Source: Cohnella panacarvi Gsoil 349 (GTDB lineage Bacteria > Bacillota > Bacilli > Paenibacillales > Paenibacillaceae). From it: a stretch of DNA of 64,000 bases. The translations under genes were made by a program, and so were the position numbers. Below, piece by piece: positions 20,087 through 28,146 of this stretch; position 1 is the stretch's first letter; every line of letters starts with the position of its first letter. The notes under the pieces were generated by a model. That model was given only the letters and a program-made list of their open reading frames with translations, was not told the DNA's origin and searched no databases. Location: positions 2,062,056 through 2,126,055 of the forward strand of contig NZ_KI911563.1 of NCBI RefSeq assembly GCF_000515335.1, in the 5' to 3' direction.

Positions 20087-20146
20087 TGAAAAGCTTTTCA
20101 AGATCTTATTGCCATCATGATACCGCTTACATTATCTTTCTGTCAA
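20087..20146 (-). promoter_or_regulatory. Promoter with operator for the LacI-type gene
   Basis: The minus strand shows TTGACA (20141-20146), an 18-bp spacer and TATCAT (20117-20122). TGAAAAGCTTTTCA (20087-20100) follows near the start of transcription. The layout fits direct repression at the start site. Confidence 0.7.
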
Positions 20147-20257
20147 TCTTTGTTTTCGATGTCTTGTCCGCCTTATGATGAGAAGCAGCGCCGGAATGCC
20201 CGACACTGCTTCTAGAGCGATTTTCCGCTGTTAAGCTCCCCATCGAATGCTTTCTCT

Positions 20258-20818
20258 TTACAGCAACGCTTTCAAATCCATTAACGACGGCTTCTTCAGC
20301 TTTACCTTAAGATCGCCGACGCCCCACTCGACTCTCTCGACCTTTAATGGCTTCGGCAGCTCGTCGCCCAGCGGAACGACGAAGCCCGCGACGGCCGAAT
20401 TCGGCAGGGAGATTCCCTTGATGCGCGCCTCTTCGACTGTGGCGACGATGTTCGGATTGTCCCAGCTCAGTCGATAGACGATCCGCAAGGTCGATGGAAC
20501 AAGGTCTTTCCACAGCACGTTCAAATCCGCGACAAGCAAATCGCCGAGAACCGTGAATTTCGCCCCCGTCACCTCGATGTCTTGCCGTACGATCGGATCT
20601 TCCGCCAGCTTGGCCTTCAGCAGATTGTTCACGTCGGCTTCGGTTACGATCAACTCGAGCGACGTGCGCTTCACCATATCGAGCGCCCGCTCCTTGATCG
20701 GCACCGTGCGCGCGTTCAAATCCAGCGGTTCGGTCGGCCTAATATAAAACAACCCCGCCAAGGCGGCGATCACGGCGACAATGAGGAGGACGACGAGTCT
20801 AACGAGCCATTTTCTCAA
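20258..20818 (-). CDS. Single-pass membrane protein, possibly YpmS-like
   Basis: The product has about 187 residues: a basic N-terminus, one transmembrane helix (LVRLVVLLIVAVIAALAGLFYI) and an extracytoplasmic beta-rich domain. The architecture and length resemble Bacillus YpmS (DUF2140), but I see no decisive motif. A TTG start at 20818 is chosen for the GAAGGAG site 11 bases upstream; an in-frame extension to 20863 overlaps the promoter of the T-box transcript. The function is unknown. Confidence 0.6.
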   Translation of the reverse strand: MRKWLVRLVVLLIVAVIAALAGLFYIRPTEPLDLNARTVPIKERALDMVKRTSLELIVTEADVNNLLKAKLAEDPIVRQDIEVTGAKFTVLGDLLVADLNVLWKDLVPSTLRIVYRLSWDNPNIVATVEEARIKGISLPNSAVAGFVVPLGDELPKPLKVERVEWGVGDLKVKLKKPSLMDLKALL

Positions 20819-20856
20819 CGATAATGCAACTCCTTCGGTAACTCTGAATATTCCGA

Positions 20857-20885
20857 TTGACAACCTCGTACTGGAAGCGTATAAC
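20857..20885 (+). promoter_or_regulatory. SigA promoter of the T-box/ilvA transcript
   Basis: TTGACA (20857-20862), a 17-bp spacer and TATAAC (20880-20885) form a near-consensus promoter about 230 bases before the T-box motif. Confidence 0.8.
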
Positions 20886-20891
20886 AGAAAT

Positions 20892-21167
20892 TAAATTCAT
20901 TGACGGGAACGCGCCGTCCTTCCGTTTCATCCGACAGAGAGCCGGCGATTGGCTGAGAGCCGGCGGTTGAAGCCAGGAACAGGTATCCTCCCCGAGAAGC
21001 CGCGCCGAAACTTCGCCGTAAGCGCGGACGCAATCCCCCGTTACGGGAAAGCGTCGTATATCGATACGACGAACGAGTGCCGTTTGTTTCGCCGATCGCG
21101 AAACTTTCGGAACGAGGGTGGTACCACGGAGCGAATTCCGTCCCTATTCAGGGGGCGGTTTTTTTGT
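20892..21167 (+). promoter_or_regulatory. T-box leader, probably isoleucine-responsive, ahead of ilvA
   Basis: The leader has the Stem I opening AGAGAGCCGG and the conserved T-box AACGAGGGTGGTACC (21111-21125). Its UGGU bulge (21119-21122) would pair with a tRNA ending ACCA. A terminator CCGTCCC/GGGGGCGG with a run of seven T follows (about 21139-21165). A plausible specifier codon ATC (Ile) lies at 20985-20987. T-boxes read uncharged tRNA and let transcription continue when the amino acid is short. Isoleucine fits the downstream threonine deaminase. The specifier call is by inspection only. Confidence 0.85.
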
Positions 21168-21176
21168 TTTCCGCAA

Positions 21177-21573
21177 TTAAGATCACCATGCGACTCTATT
21201 TCGCCCGCACGACCGTTTCTCGGCTAAATAAGATCACCTCGTGACTCTATTTCGCTCACACGACCGCTTCTCGGCTAAATAAGATCACCTCGTGACTCTA
21301 TTTCGCTCACACGACCGCTTCTCGGCTAAATAAGATCACCACGTGACTCTATTTCGCTCACACGACCGTTTCTCGGCTAATTAAGATCACCACGTGACTC
21401 TATTTCGCCCGCATGACCGTTTCTCGGCTAATTAAGATCACCACGTGACTCTATTTCGCTCGCATGACCGCTTCTCGGATAAATAAGATCACCACGTGAC
21501 TCTATTTCGCCCGCATAACCGTTTCTCGGCTAAATAAGATCACCATGCGACTCTATTTCGCCCGCACGACCGA
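21177..21573. repeat. Tandem array of about 7.7 units of 51 bp between T-box and ilvA
   Basis: Units start (GATCACC) at 21181, 21232, 21283 and every 51 bp to 21538. The array begins about ten bases after the T-box terminator's T-tract and ends 58 bp before the ilvA start, so it lies within the ilvA leader RNA. An imperfect inverted repeat spans unit junctions: AAATA and TATTT outside, TCAC and GTGA inside, around CAC. The first and last units share the variant CATGCGACTC while internal ones have CGTGACTC. Confidence 0.95.
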
Positions 21574-21631
21574 TTGCTGCAGCATACTAACCCTACACGC
21601 CCTTGCCGGCAAACGAAAGGATGATGTTCTC

Positions 21632-22900
21632 ATGACGCAACGCGATTCCGGAGTTACCGTACCTTTGGCCGACATGCTGAGCGCGCACCGCGTGCTGCAG
21701 GAGGTGATCGCGCCGACGCCGCTCCAGCTCAACCGCGCGCTGTCGCATAAATTCGGCTGCAACGTCTACTTGAAGCGCGAGGATTTGCAGATCGTGCGTT
21801 CGTTCAAAATTCGCGGCGCGTACAACCTCATCTCCTCGCTGACGGACGAGGAGAGGTCCCGCGGCGTCGTCTGCGCCAGCGCTGGCAACCATGCGCAAGG
21901 GGTGGCCTTCTCCTGCTACAAGCTCGGCATTAAAGGCATTATCTATATGCCTGCGACGACGCCCAGGCAGAAGATTAATCAAGTGAAGCTGTTCGGAGGA
22001 GACCAGATCGACATCCGTCTCATCGGCGACACGTTCGACGATGCTTACGCGGAAGCGAGCCGCGCGAGCCGCGAACACGATATGCCGTTCGTCCATCCTT
22101 TCGACGATCCTCGTATCGTCGCAGGCAACGCAACCGTTGGCAAGGAAATCGTCGAAGGCGGTATCCAGAATATCGACGTGCTGCTGCTTACGGTCGGCGG
22201 CGGCGGACTGGCTGCCGGCGTCGCCTCTTACGTCAAAGCGACAAGCCCGGCGACGCACATCATCGGAGTAGAGCCGGAAGGCGCGCCATCTATGCGTAAA
22301 GCGTTCGATCAAGGCGGCGTCGTCACGCTGGACGAGATCGACAAGTTCGTGGACGGCGCGGCGGTCAAACGCGCCGGCGATCTCACGTACGCCATCTGTC
22401 GAGAGTTGCTGGGCGACATCGTAGTCGTCCCGGAAGGCCGCGTCTGCACGACGATTCTCGAACTGTACAACGAACACGCCATCGTCGCCGAGCCGGCCGG
22501 CGCGCTCACCGTCGCCGCGCTGTCCGCGCTCGATCCGGAGGAAATTCGCGGCAAGAACGTCGTCTGCGTCATTAGCGGCGGCAACAACGACATCGACCGG
22601 ATGCAAGAGATCAAGGAACGCTCGCTGATCTACGAAGGGCTGAAGCATTATTTTATGATCAACTTTCCGCAACGGGCAGGCGCCCTTCGCGAATTTCTCG
22701 ACGACGTGCTCGGTCCTAACGACGATATCGTACAATTCGAATATACGAAAAAGCATAACAAGGAGAACGGTCCGGCGCTTGTCGGCATCGAGCTGAAGAG
22801 CCCCGAAGACTATGACCCTCTGCTCCAACGAATGGTAAGCAAAGGCTTCCAGTTCGTCGAGCTGAACAAGGACCCGTTGCTGTTCAACCTGCTGATCTGA
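21632..22900 (+). CDS. ilvA: Threonine deaminase (threonine dehydratase)
   Basis: The 422-residue PLP enzyme has the Schiff-base lysine in VRSFKIRGAYN (about residue 58), the substrate loop SAGNHAQG, and the glycine-rich phosphate-binding loop VGGGGLAAG. A single C-terminal ACT-like domain (about 335-422) follows, as in the short Bacillus IlvA. It converts threonine to 2-oxobutanoate, the first step to isoleucine; the regulatory domain is expected to respond to isoleucine. The ATG at 21632 has AAAGGATG upstream. The open frame extending to 21545 is only repeat sequence. The T-box leader supports isoleucine control. Confidence 0.95.
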   Translation: MTQRDSGVTVPLADMLSAHRVLQEVIAPTPLQLNRALSHKFGCNVYLKREDLQIVRSFKIRGAYNLISSLTDEERSRGVVCASAGNHAQGVAFSCYKLGIKGIIYMPATTPRQKINQVKLFGGDQIDIRLIGDTFDDAYAEASRASREHDMPFVHPFDDPRIVAGNATVGKEIVEGGIQNIDVLLLTVGGGGLAAGVASYVKATSPATHIIGVEPEGAPSMRKAFDQGGVVTLDEIDKFVDGAAVKRAGDLTYAICRELLGDIVVVPEGRVCTTILELYNEHAIVAEPAGALTVAALSALDPEEIRGKNVVCVISGGNNDIDRMQEIKERSLIYEGLKHYFMINFPQRAGALREFLDDVLGPNDDIVQFEYTKKHNKENGPALVGIELKSPEDYDPLLQRMVSKGFQFVELNKDPLLFNLLI

Positions 22901-22973
22901 TTGTAACCGAATGACGGTGGAGCTTATAGTAACGTTGCTCATATGCGCAAACTAGGCGTAAGACCGGATCGTC

Positions 22974-23002
22974 TTGGATATCGTTCGCCAATTGCATATA
23001 AT
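22974..23002 (+). promoter_or_regulatory. Promoter of the MFS gene
   Basis: TTGGAT (22974-22979), a 17-bp spacer and TATAAT (22997-23002) lie 60 bp before the GTG start of the transporter gene. Confidence 0.6.
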
Positions 23003-23062
23003 GGAAGGAGCTTCCGTACCGCTCATACGAAGCCGATCTTCCCAAAGGAGCGAGCTCCACGA

Positions 23063-24259
23063 GTGAAAACTGCCTCAAAGCAATCGTTGCTGCTATCGGA
23101 CATGCCGCTACATATCGCCATTCTGTTCTTAGTCGAATTCGTACGCGGAGCCGCGCTCATCAGCTTTCTGCCGATCTACGGTGAGCAAGAGCTCGGCCTT
23201 GATCTCGACGTGATCGGCGCGGCCATTACCGCTTCATTCGTAACCGATACCGTCGTTAAGCTTGCCATCGGTTATTTGCTCGACAAGCTGTCGGTTCGCG
23301 CGATCGTCAGCATCGGATCGCTATTCTCTCTGATCGGCATAGCCGTGCTTCAATTCGCGGACGCTCCATGGATGTTCATCTCGGCAGCCGCAGTCTATGG
23401 GGTCGGGATTTCGCCGTTATGGATCGTCTGCCTGACGAAAGTCCGCGAGGATCGCCGGGCTACGCAGATGGGATTCTTATACACGGTCTGGCTAGTAGGT
23501 CTCGGTACCGGCCCGGTCGTGACGAACCTGTTGCTCGATTACGACAGGGAATTGACCTATTGGGTTCTCGTTGGCGTAACGCTAGTCGCCGCGCTGCTAT
23601 CATTGTGCATTGCCGGAGACCGCAGCGTTCGCGTGGAAGTCGTGCCGTTCCGGCGGCAGTTGTCCATCCTGGGCAGCAGGTTGCGGGAGATGAAGCTTCT
23701 GCTGCCCGGCATGGTGCTCCAGACGCTCGCGGCGGGGATGTTAATGCCGATCTTGCCCAGCTTCGCGGTGAACGATCTCGGCATGTCGGCCAATCAATAT
23801 TCTTTACTGCTCTTAATCGGCGGCGGCTGCACGGCAATCGGTCTTATCCCGATGGGCAAGCTGTCGGACGCACTCGGCAAAAAATGGTTTCTCATCATCG
23901 GCTTTCTGCTCTTCGGAGCGGTGATGTTCGCCTTAACCGTCAAGCCTCCGGTCGGACTCGCGATGTTATGCGCGCTCGTGCTCGGCTTTTCATACGCGGC
24001 CGTATTGCCTGCTTGGAACGCCCTGCTTGCCGCCTATATCCCCCCGGGCCAACAAGGCCTTGGCTGGGGCGTGCTATCTACCGTAGAAGGCATCGGCGGC
24101 ATGATCGGTCCGTATATCGGCGGGGTGATTGCGACCGGCTTCAGCCAGTCGTCGGTCGTCGGGTTAACCGGCATTCTATTCATTTTCATCAGCACGTTCT
24201 ACGTCTTTTTCCCATTCCGGCTGTTTCGGGGCGAAGAGCCGCCTCATGCAGTCCGCTAA
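23063..24259 (+). CDS. MFS transporter
   Basis: The protein of about 398 residues has 12 hydrophobic segments in two halves, with a loop motif DKLSVR after helix 2 and GKLSDALGKKW between helices 8 and 9, both typical of the major facilitator superfamily. The substrate cannot be told from sequence; drug or metabolite export is the usual guess. The GTG at 23063 is preferred: AAAGGAG precedes it, while the frame extending to 22943 contains the promoter. The DedA/VTT gene follows 30 bp later, probably co-transcribed. Confidence 0.85.
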   Translation: MKTASKQSLLLSDMPLHIAILFLVEFVRGAALISFLPIYGEQELGLDLDVIGAAITASFVTDTVVKLAIGYLLDKLSVRAIVSIGSLFSLIGIAVLQFADAPWMFISAAAVYGVGISPLWIVCLTKVREDRRATQMGFLYTVWLVGLGTGPVVTNLLLDYDRELTYWVLVGVTLVAALLSLCIAGDRSVRVEVVPFRRQLSILGSRLREMKLLLPGMVLQTLAAGMLMPILPSFAVNDLGMSANQYSLLLLIGGGCTAIGLIPMGKLSDALGKKWFLIIGFLLFGAVMFALTVKPPVGLAMLCALVLGFSYAAVLPAWNALLAAYIPPGQQGLGWGVLSTVEGIGGMIGPYIGGVIATGFSQSSVVGLTGILFIFISTFYVFFPFRLFRGEEPPHAVR

Positions 24260-24289
24260 TTTTTGAACCGAGGATTGGAGCCTGACCTC

Positions 24290-24913
24290 ATGTCTACTTT
24301 GTTGTCCCTTTTGTCCGAACGTTGGAACGAATGGATTACCGTACTGAAAGGCACTACGTTAGATGATATCGAGAGCTTGCTCCATCGTTATTCCGAGCTT
24401 GGACCGCTTCCCGGCATTCTGCTGCCGCTGCTTGAAGCTTTCCTGCCGATCTTGCCGCTTGTCGTGTTCGTCGTGGCCAACGCCTCCGCGTACGGCATGT
24501 GGCTGGGCTTCCTCTATTCTTGGGTCGGGGTTTCCCTCGGTTCGTTACTCGTGTTCATGATCGCTCGCAAGCTTAGCGTACGGTACGGGGAGCGAATCCG
24601 GCGTCGGTTTCCGAAGGCCGGGAAGTTCTTCGATTTCGTGGAACGCAAAGGGTTCACGCCGATCTTCCTGCTCGCTTGCTTCCCGTTCTCGCCTTCCGTC
24701 ATCGTCAACATTGCCGCAGGCTTGTCCAAAATACCTCTGCACACGTTCCTCACCGCCGTCCTGCTCGGGAAAGCGGTCATGATATTCACGCTATCGTTCC
24801 TCGGCCACGATCTCAGGGCGATGGTCGATAACCCTTGGCGGATCGTCATGGCCGTCGCGATTCTGCTTCTCATGTGGATCGCCGGCCGTAAGCTGGAGGC
24901 GCGGTTCACTTAA
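24290..24913 (+). CDS. VTT-domain (TVP38/TMEM64, DedA-like) membrane protein
   Basis: The protein of about 207 residues has a VTT core: a re-entrant hydrophobic LPGILLPLLEAFLPILP segment, then GMWLGFLYSWVGVSLGSLLVFMIAR, the FLLACFPFSPSVIVNIAAGLS segment with conserved prolines, and two C-terminal helices. Members are thought to act in lipid movement across the membrane. The ATG at 24290 follows GGAG; an upstream ATG at 24263 has no ribosome site. It sits 30 bp behind the MFS gene. Confidence 0.82.
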   Translation: MSTLLSLLSERWNEWITVLKGTTLDDIESLLHRYSELGPLPGILLPLLEAFLPILPLVVFVVANASAYGMWLGFLYSWVGVSLGSLLVFMIARKLSVRYGERIRRRFPKAGKFFDFVERKGFTPIFLLACFPFSPSVIVNIAAGLSKIPLHTFLTAVLLGKAVMIFTLSFLGHDLRAMVDNPWRIVMAVAILLLMWIAGRKLEARFT

Positions 24914-24984
24914 TCCGTGCCGGCATAACGCCCCCGCTTCCGTGGCAACCTATGCGAGTATTCATCGCGAAGGAGGACACAGCC

Positions 24985-25128
24985 ATGTCGGGCGAACACC
25001 CATCCCGCAAGCAACTGGAGGCTAGCATTGCCCAATCGAAAGCCGACCGGTCCGGTCAAGGCCAAGAGCAAGCGCGCAAGCTTCAATCGGAGGCGGATCG
25101 CGCCGCCTATCCTAAACACGGATTGTAA
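24985..25128 (+). CDS. Small hydrophilic protein (47 aa)
   Basis: The short frame has a strong GAAGGAGGAC ribosome site nine bases before the ATG. The product starts MSGEHPSRKQLEASIAQSK and is rich in Gln, Ala, Lys and charged residues, without hydrophobic segments. The composition recalls small spore or stress proteins, but I cannot assign a family. The next gene follows 14 bp later. Confidence 0.6.
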   Translation: MSGEHPSRKQLEASIAQSKADRSGQGQEQARKLQSEADRAAYPKHGL

Positions 25129-25142
25129 GGGGGGCGTATACA

Positions 25143-25421
25143 TTGGGTCAAGATAAGCGATTGCCGCCCTTCACGGGCGAAAAAGTCGAAGTCGACGGCG
25201 TTTACGAGAACGAATGGGGCGCCGAAGTCCATCTCAACCGAGGAGATACCTTTCCCTCCGACCTCATGGTGGGACAGACGGAATGGACGCTTACGGAGCT
25301 GAATATCGAGAACCACCACGACGGCCGAACCGACCCGAGACTCGTGCCCAAAGCGAACGATACGGACCAGCTAGGCAAGATCGACAGTCCGAGGCGCCAG
25401 ATGGACCGCGGCAAGAAATAA
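25143..25421 (+). CDS. YjzC-like small protein
   Basis: The 92-residue product starts at TTG (25143) behind GGGGGG. It opens MGQDKRLPPFTGEKVEVDGVY and contains HLNRGDTFPS and TEWT, which resemble Bacillus YjzC (MGQ.., G.Y.E.., L..GD.FP, ..W.). The tail is longer and charged. YjzC-type proteins have no established activity. A terminator follows. Confidence 0.6.
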   Translation: MGQDKRLPPFTGEKVEVDGVYENEWGAEVHLNRGDTFPSDLMVGQTEWTLTELNIENHHDGRTDPRLVPKANDTDQLGKIDSPRRQMDRGKK

Positions 25422-25436
25422 GAGCGAGAACAGAAT

Positions 25437-25484
25437 GCTGCTTGCGAAGCAACGATTCCTTTGCTTCGGGGCAGCTTTTATTTT
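25437..25484 (+). terminator. Terminator behind the YjzC-like gene
   Basis: A long imperfect stem (GCTGC and CGAAGCAA against TTGCTTCG and GCAGC) is followed by TTTTATTTTT. Confidence 0.8.
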
Positions 25485-25574
25485 TCGGATAATGGGCAAA
25501 AATGGGGTGAGACGGCCGGTAACCTTCGCGAAGCCTGCGCCGTCTAATCGTTATTCGAAAGGAAGTGGAACAAC

Positions 25575-26789
25575 ATGAAACTCCATAACAGACTGCTCTT
25601 GACGCTAGCCTCTCTCTTGATCGTAACCGCGCTATCCGGTTGCTTCGGCGGCGGCAACGAAACGTTAACCACGTCAACGACTCCGGCGGTTACGCCGAGC
25701 GCCGTTCCCGACGGGGCCGCATCCGCTCCGCCAAGCTACGAACAGCCAAGCAGCTCTCCGGTTGCCTCCGAGAGTCCGCCCCCATCATCGCCGGATTCGA
25801 GTCCTGGAGGCAAGTTCGGCAACGCAACCGCGATGCGGCTCGCCGATTTCATGTCCGGCTGGACCGGCGGCGAAGGTTGGATCGCGCGTACCGACGACGG
25901 CGGCAAGAGCTGGACGAAGCAATGGGAAGACGGCTCCACGGTCAAGCAGTTATTCGCTCTGAATAAGAACGAGGCATGGGCGAAGCTCGACACCGGCGTT
26001 CTGCTCCGAACGACGGACGGCGGACGCCAATGGACGAAATCCGGTACCGTGCCGAACGATAGCTTTCTTCATTTCGTCTCCGCGAACGAAGCGTTCAGCG
26101 GAGACGCGCATACGATCGACGGCGGCTTGTCGTGGGCGAAATATAAGCTTCCGGCGAATACCGTAGGGGACGCTTATTTCCATGATGCCAAGAACGGATG
26201 GGTTGTCGCGTTCAATGGCGGAAAGTTCAAATTCATGCGCACGATCGACGGCGGGAAGTCCTGGAACGCCGTATATTCCCGTTCGACCGTCGCTCCCGTT
26301 ACGGGGACGGTCATCCGCTCGGTCGGACGCAATGACGCATGGATCGAGTTGATCGGCGATTCCGGCATGAGCCAGACTTCGTATTCGCTCTTCCTTACGA
26401 TGAGCGCAGGGAAAACGTGGACTCCCGTACTCGCCAACAACCAAGCCGGCTCCGGTCCCGCTCCCGGCTACAAGATGGATGAAGATACGAAGGTGCCGCG
26501 TAATAACGGCACCAGCCCCGGCACGCTGAACGTCGTCAGCACGAAGGTGGCGTTCATGGGCGGCCGATGCAACGCTTGCGACAACGGCAACACGATGGGT
26601 AAGACGACGAACGGCGGGAAAACTTGGGTAAACCTGCCTGCCGAGTTTCCCGGCAACGGTCCTCAGCTCATCGGCGCCGAAGACGCCGACCGCATCTGGT
26701 GGATCAACACCGACGGCTCCCAGTCCTCCGTCCTCTACACGTCCTCCGACGGAGGCGTTACTTGGAGCAAGACATTTACGTTTGAGTGA
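25575..26789 (+). CDS. Secreted lipoprotein with Ycf48/BNR-type repeats
   Basis: The 404-residue protein has a lipobox (LSGC, Cys at about 23) and a Ser/Pro-rich linker (about 30-80). Repeated blades follow with the Asp-box signature TDDGGKSWT, TTDGGRQWT, TIDGGKSWN, TTNGGKTWV and SSDGGVTWS. The repeats predict a beta-propeller outside the membrane; no catalytic residues can be named. A CNACDNG pair of cysteines lies in a late loop. RBS GAAAGGAAG before the ATG. A strong terminator follows. Confidence 0.82.
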   Translation: MKLHNRLLLTLASLLIVTALSGCFGGGNETLTTSTTPAVTPSAVPDGAASAPPSYEQPSSSPVASESPPPSSPDSSPGGKFGNATAMRLADFMSGWTGGEGWIARTDDGGKSWTKQWEDGSTVKQLFALNKNEAWAKLDTGVLLRTTDGGRQWTKSGTVPNDSFLHFVSANEAFSGDAHTIDGGLSWAKYKLPANTVGDAYFHDAKNGWVVAFNGGKFKFMRTIDGGKSWNAVYSRSTVAPVTGTVIRSVGRNDAWIELIGDSGMSQTSYSLFLTMSAGKTWTPVLANNQAGSGPAPGYKMDEDTKVPRNNGTSPGTLNVVSTKVAFMGGRCNACDNGNTMGKTTNGGKTWVNLPAEFPGNGPQLIGAEDADRIWWINTDGSQSSVLYTSSDGGVTWSKTFTFE

Positions 26790-26797
26790 TGGTGGAG

Positions 26798-26834
26798 AGC
26801 GCCGCTATTCGAATCCGATTAGCGGCGCTTTTTC
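26798..26834. terminator. Terminator between the lipoprotein and nuclease-like genes
   Basis: A 10-bp stem AGCGCCGCTA/TAGCGGCGCT around 12 bases is followed by TTTTTC. It lies between two convergent genes and may serve both. Confidence 0.88.
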
Positions 26835-26835
26835 T

Positions 26836-27501
26836 TCATCCCCATCGTCTGCTTGAAACTAATTGGTATTGGTGAATTCGCTCCGTTCCCGAAGCCGCTT
26901 CGAGTAGATTCATGTTGATCAACGATTGCAATATCGTACGCGTAAATCTGTCTTTTTTGCCGAGCAACTGACAAGCGCCATCAATTGAGATCGGTGTAGC
27001 GGACCGAATCGAGGCACGCACAATTTCCCGTTGATAGATGTTCAAGCCGCGCATATATGGCTCTTCGTCACCATACCAACAAACAAGCATTCTGCGGATC
27101 GTATTTTGACACCCGATCGGATTATCTTTAAGTTTATCGACGGAAAATCGGAGAATGTTCCAGTCCGACAGAACAATTTCGTTCTGACGGTCCAGCCCCC
27201 GGGCAAATTGATCCCTGTCGATATCTCTAGCATGAGAACTAAAACTATCCGACTCGATTCCGGTCGGTCTTGGTAATCGGATCAAAGCCGTGTCAATGAA
27301 GTAACGATTTCCGTCGCTGCCGATGATTTCGTACTCCGGGTGTAAATGCTCAAGAGTGCCCAATACCGGCCATAAAACCTGTTCGATTAGGAACTTTTCT
27401 CCGAACCCATGACATTTTACCAATCTGCGTAATCTTTCCCCGCTCGCTGCAGCCTTGTGCTTTTCTAACCACGCCGTGTACGCTTTCTCGAAGTTACCCA
27501 T
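26836..27501 (-). CDS. Putative PD-(D/E)XK (DUF559-like) protein with winged-helix tail
   Basis: The 221-residue protein is not one I can name firmly. The middle (about residues 55-140) reads like a small restriction-type fold: E.IGSDGNRYFIDTALI, then ESDSFSSHARDIDRDQFARGLDRQNEIVLSDWNILRFS, close to the E..G..H....D..R...L...G..VLRF pattern of DUF559/Vsr-like nucleases. The C-terminal 65 residues look like a winged helix. The ATG at 27501 follows AAGGAGGACG. It is isolated between a terminator and a repeat array. Activity is inferred; a defence or repair role is possible. Confidence 0.45.
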   Translation of the reverse strand: MGNFEKAYTAWLEKHKAAASGERLRRLVKCHGFGEKFLIEQVLWPVLGTLEHLHPEYEIIGSDGNRYFIDTALIRLPRPTGIESDSFSSHARDIDRDQFARGLDRQNEIVLSDWNILRFSVDKLKDNPIGCQNTIRRMLVCWYGDEEPYMRGLNIYQREIVRASIRSATPISIDGACQLLGKKDRFTRTILQSLINMNLLEAASGTERIHQYQLVSSRRWG

Positions 27502-27620
27502 CTAACATCGTCCTCCTTGGACAAAAAAATAACCGCCCAATCCCCAGTCGGGGAAAGGACGGTGTGCTTCACGCGTTTGATGTGAGTATATAAGTATTTT
27601 CTGTTTATTGCAACATTTAT

Positions 27621-28146
27621 TGGCATCTGGTGCCGCTATTCCGCTCGCTCTCGCGGTTGCGCCTCATTAGCGGCATCTGGTGCCGCTATTCCGTCAACTC
27701 TCGCTGTCGCGCCCCATTAGCGGCTTCTGGTGCCGCTATTCCGCTCGCACTCGCGGTCGCGCCCCATTAGCGGCATCTGGTGCCGCTATTCCGCTCGCTC
27801 TCGCTGTCGCGCCCCATTAGCGGCTTCTGGTGCCGCTATTCCGCTCGCACTCGCGGTCGCGCCCCATTAGCGGCATATGGTGCCGCTAATCAGCTTGCCC
27901 TCGCTATCGAGCCCCATTAGCGGCATCTGGTGCCGCTAATCAGCTTGCCCTCGCTATCGAGCCCCATTAGCGGCATCTGGTGCCGCTATTCCGCTCGCTC
28001 TCGCTATCGAGCCCCATTAGCGGCATCTGGTGCCGCTATTCCGCTCGCTCTCGCTGTCGCGCCTCATTAGCGGCATCTGGTGCCGCTATTCCGCTCGCTC
28101 TCGCTGTCGCGCCTCATTAGCGGCACCACATGCCGCTATTCCGCCC
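27621..28146. repeat. Tandem array of about 10 units of 50 bp
   Basis: Units start at 27621 and every 50 bp to 28121. Each has a perfect hairpin, TTAGCGGCA and TGCCGCTAA around TCTGG in the best copies, joined by CTCGCTCTCGCTGTCGCGCC-like linkers. On the minus strand the array begins in the preceding gene: its stop TAG (28136-28138) lies in GCGGAATAGCGGCA, which is the unit sequence. It fills the 27.6-28.1 kb gap; nothing else is visible there apart from a short AT-rich stretch at 27520-27620 with a CCCC/GGGG hairpin. Confidence 0.95.

Noticed and set aside
21593..22942. Long minus-strand frame opposite ilvA
   Set aside because: Antisense shadow of ilvA with no recognisable domain and no promoter or ribosome site.
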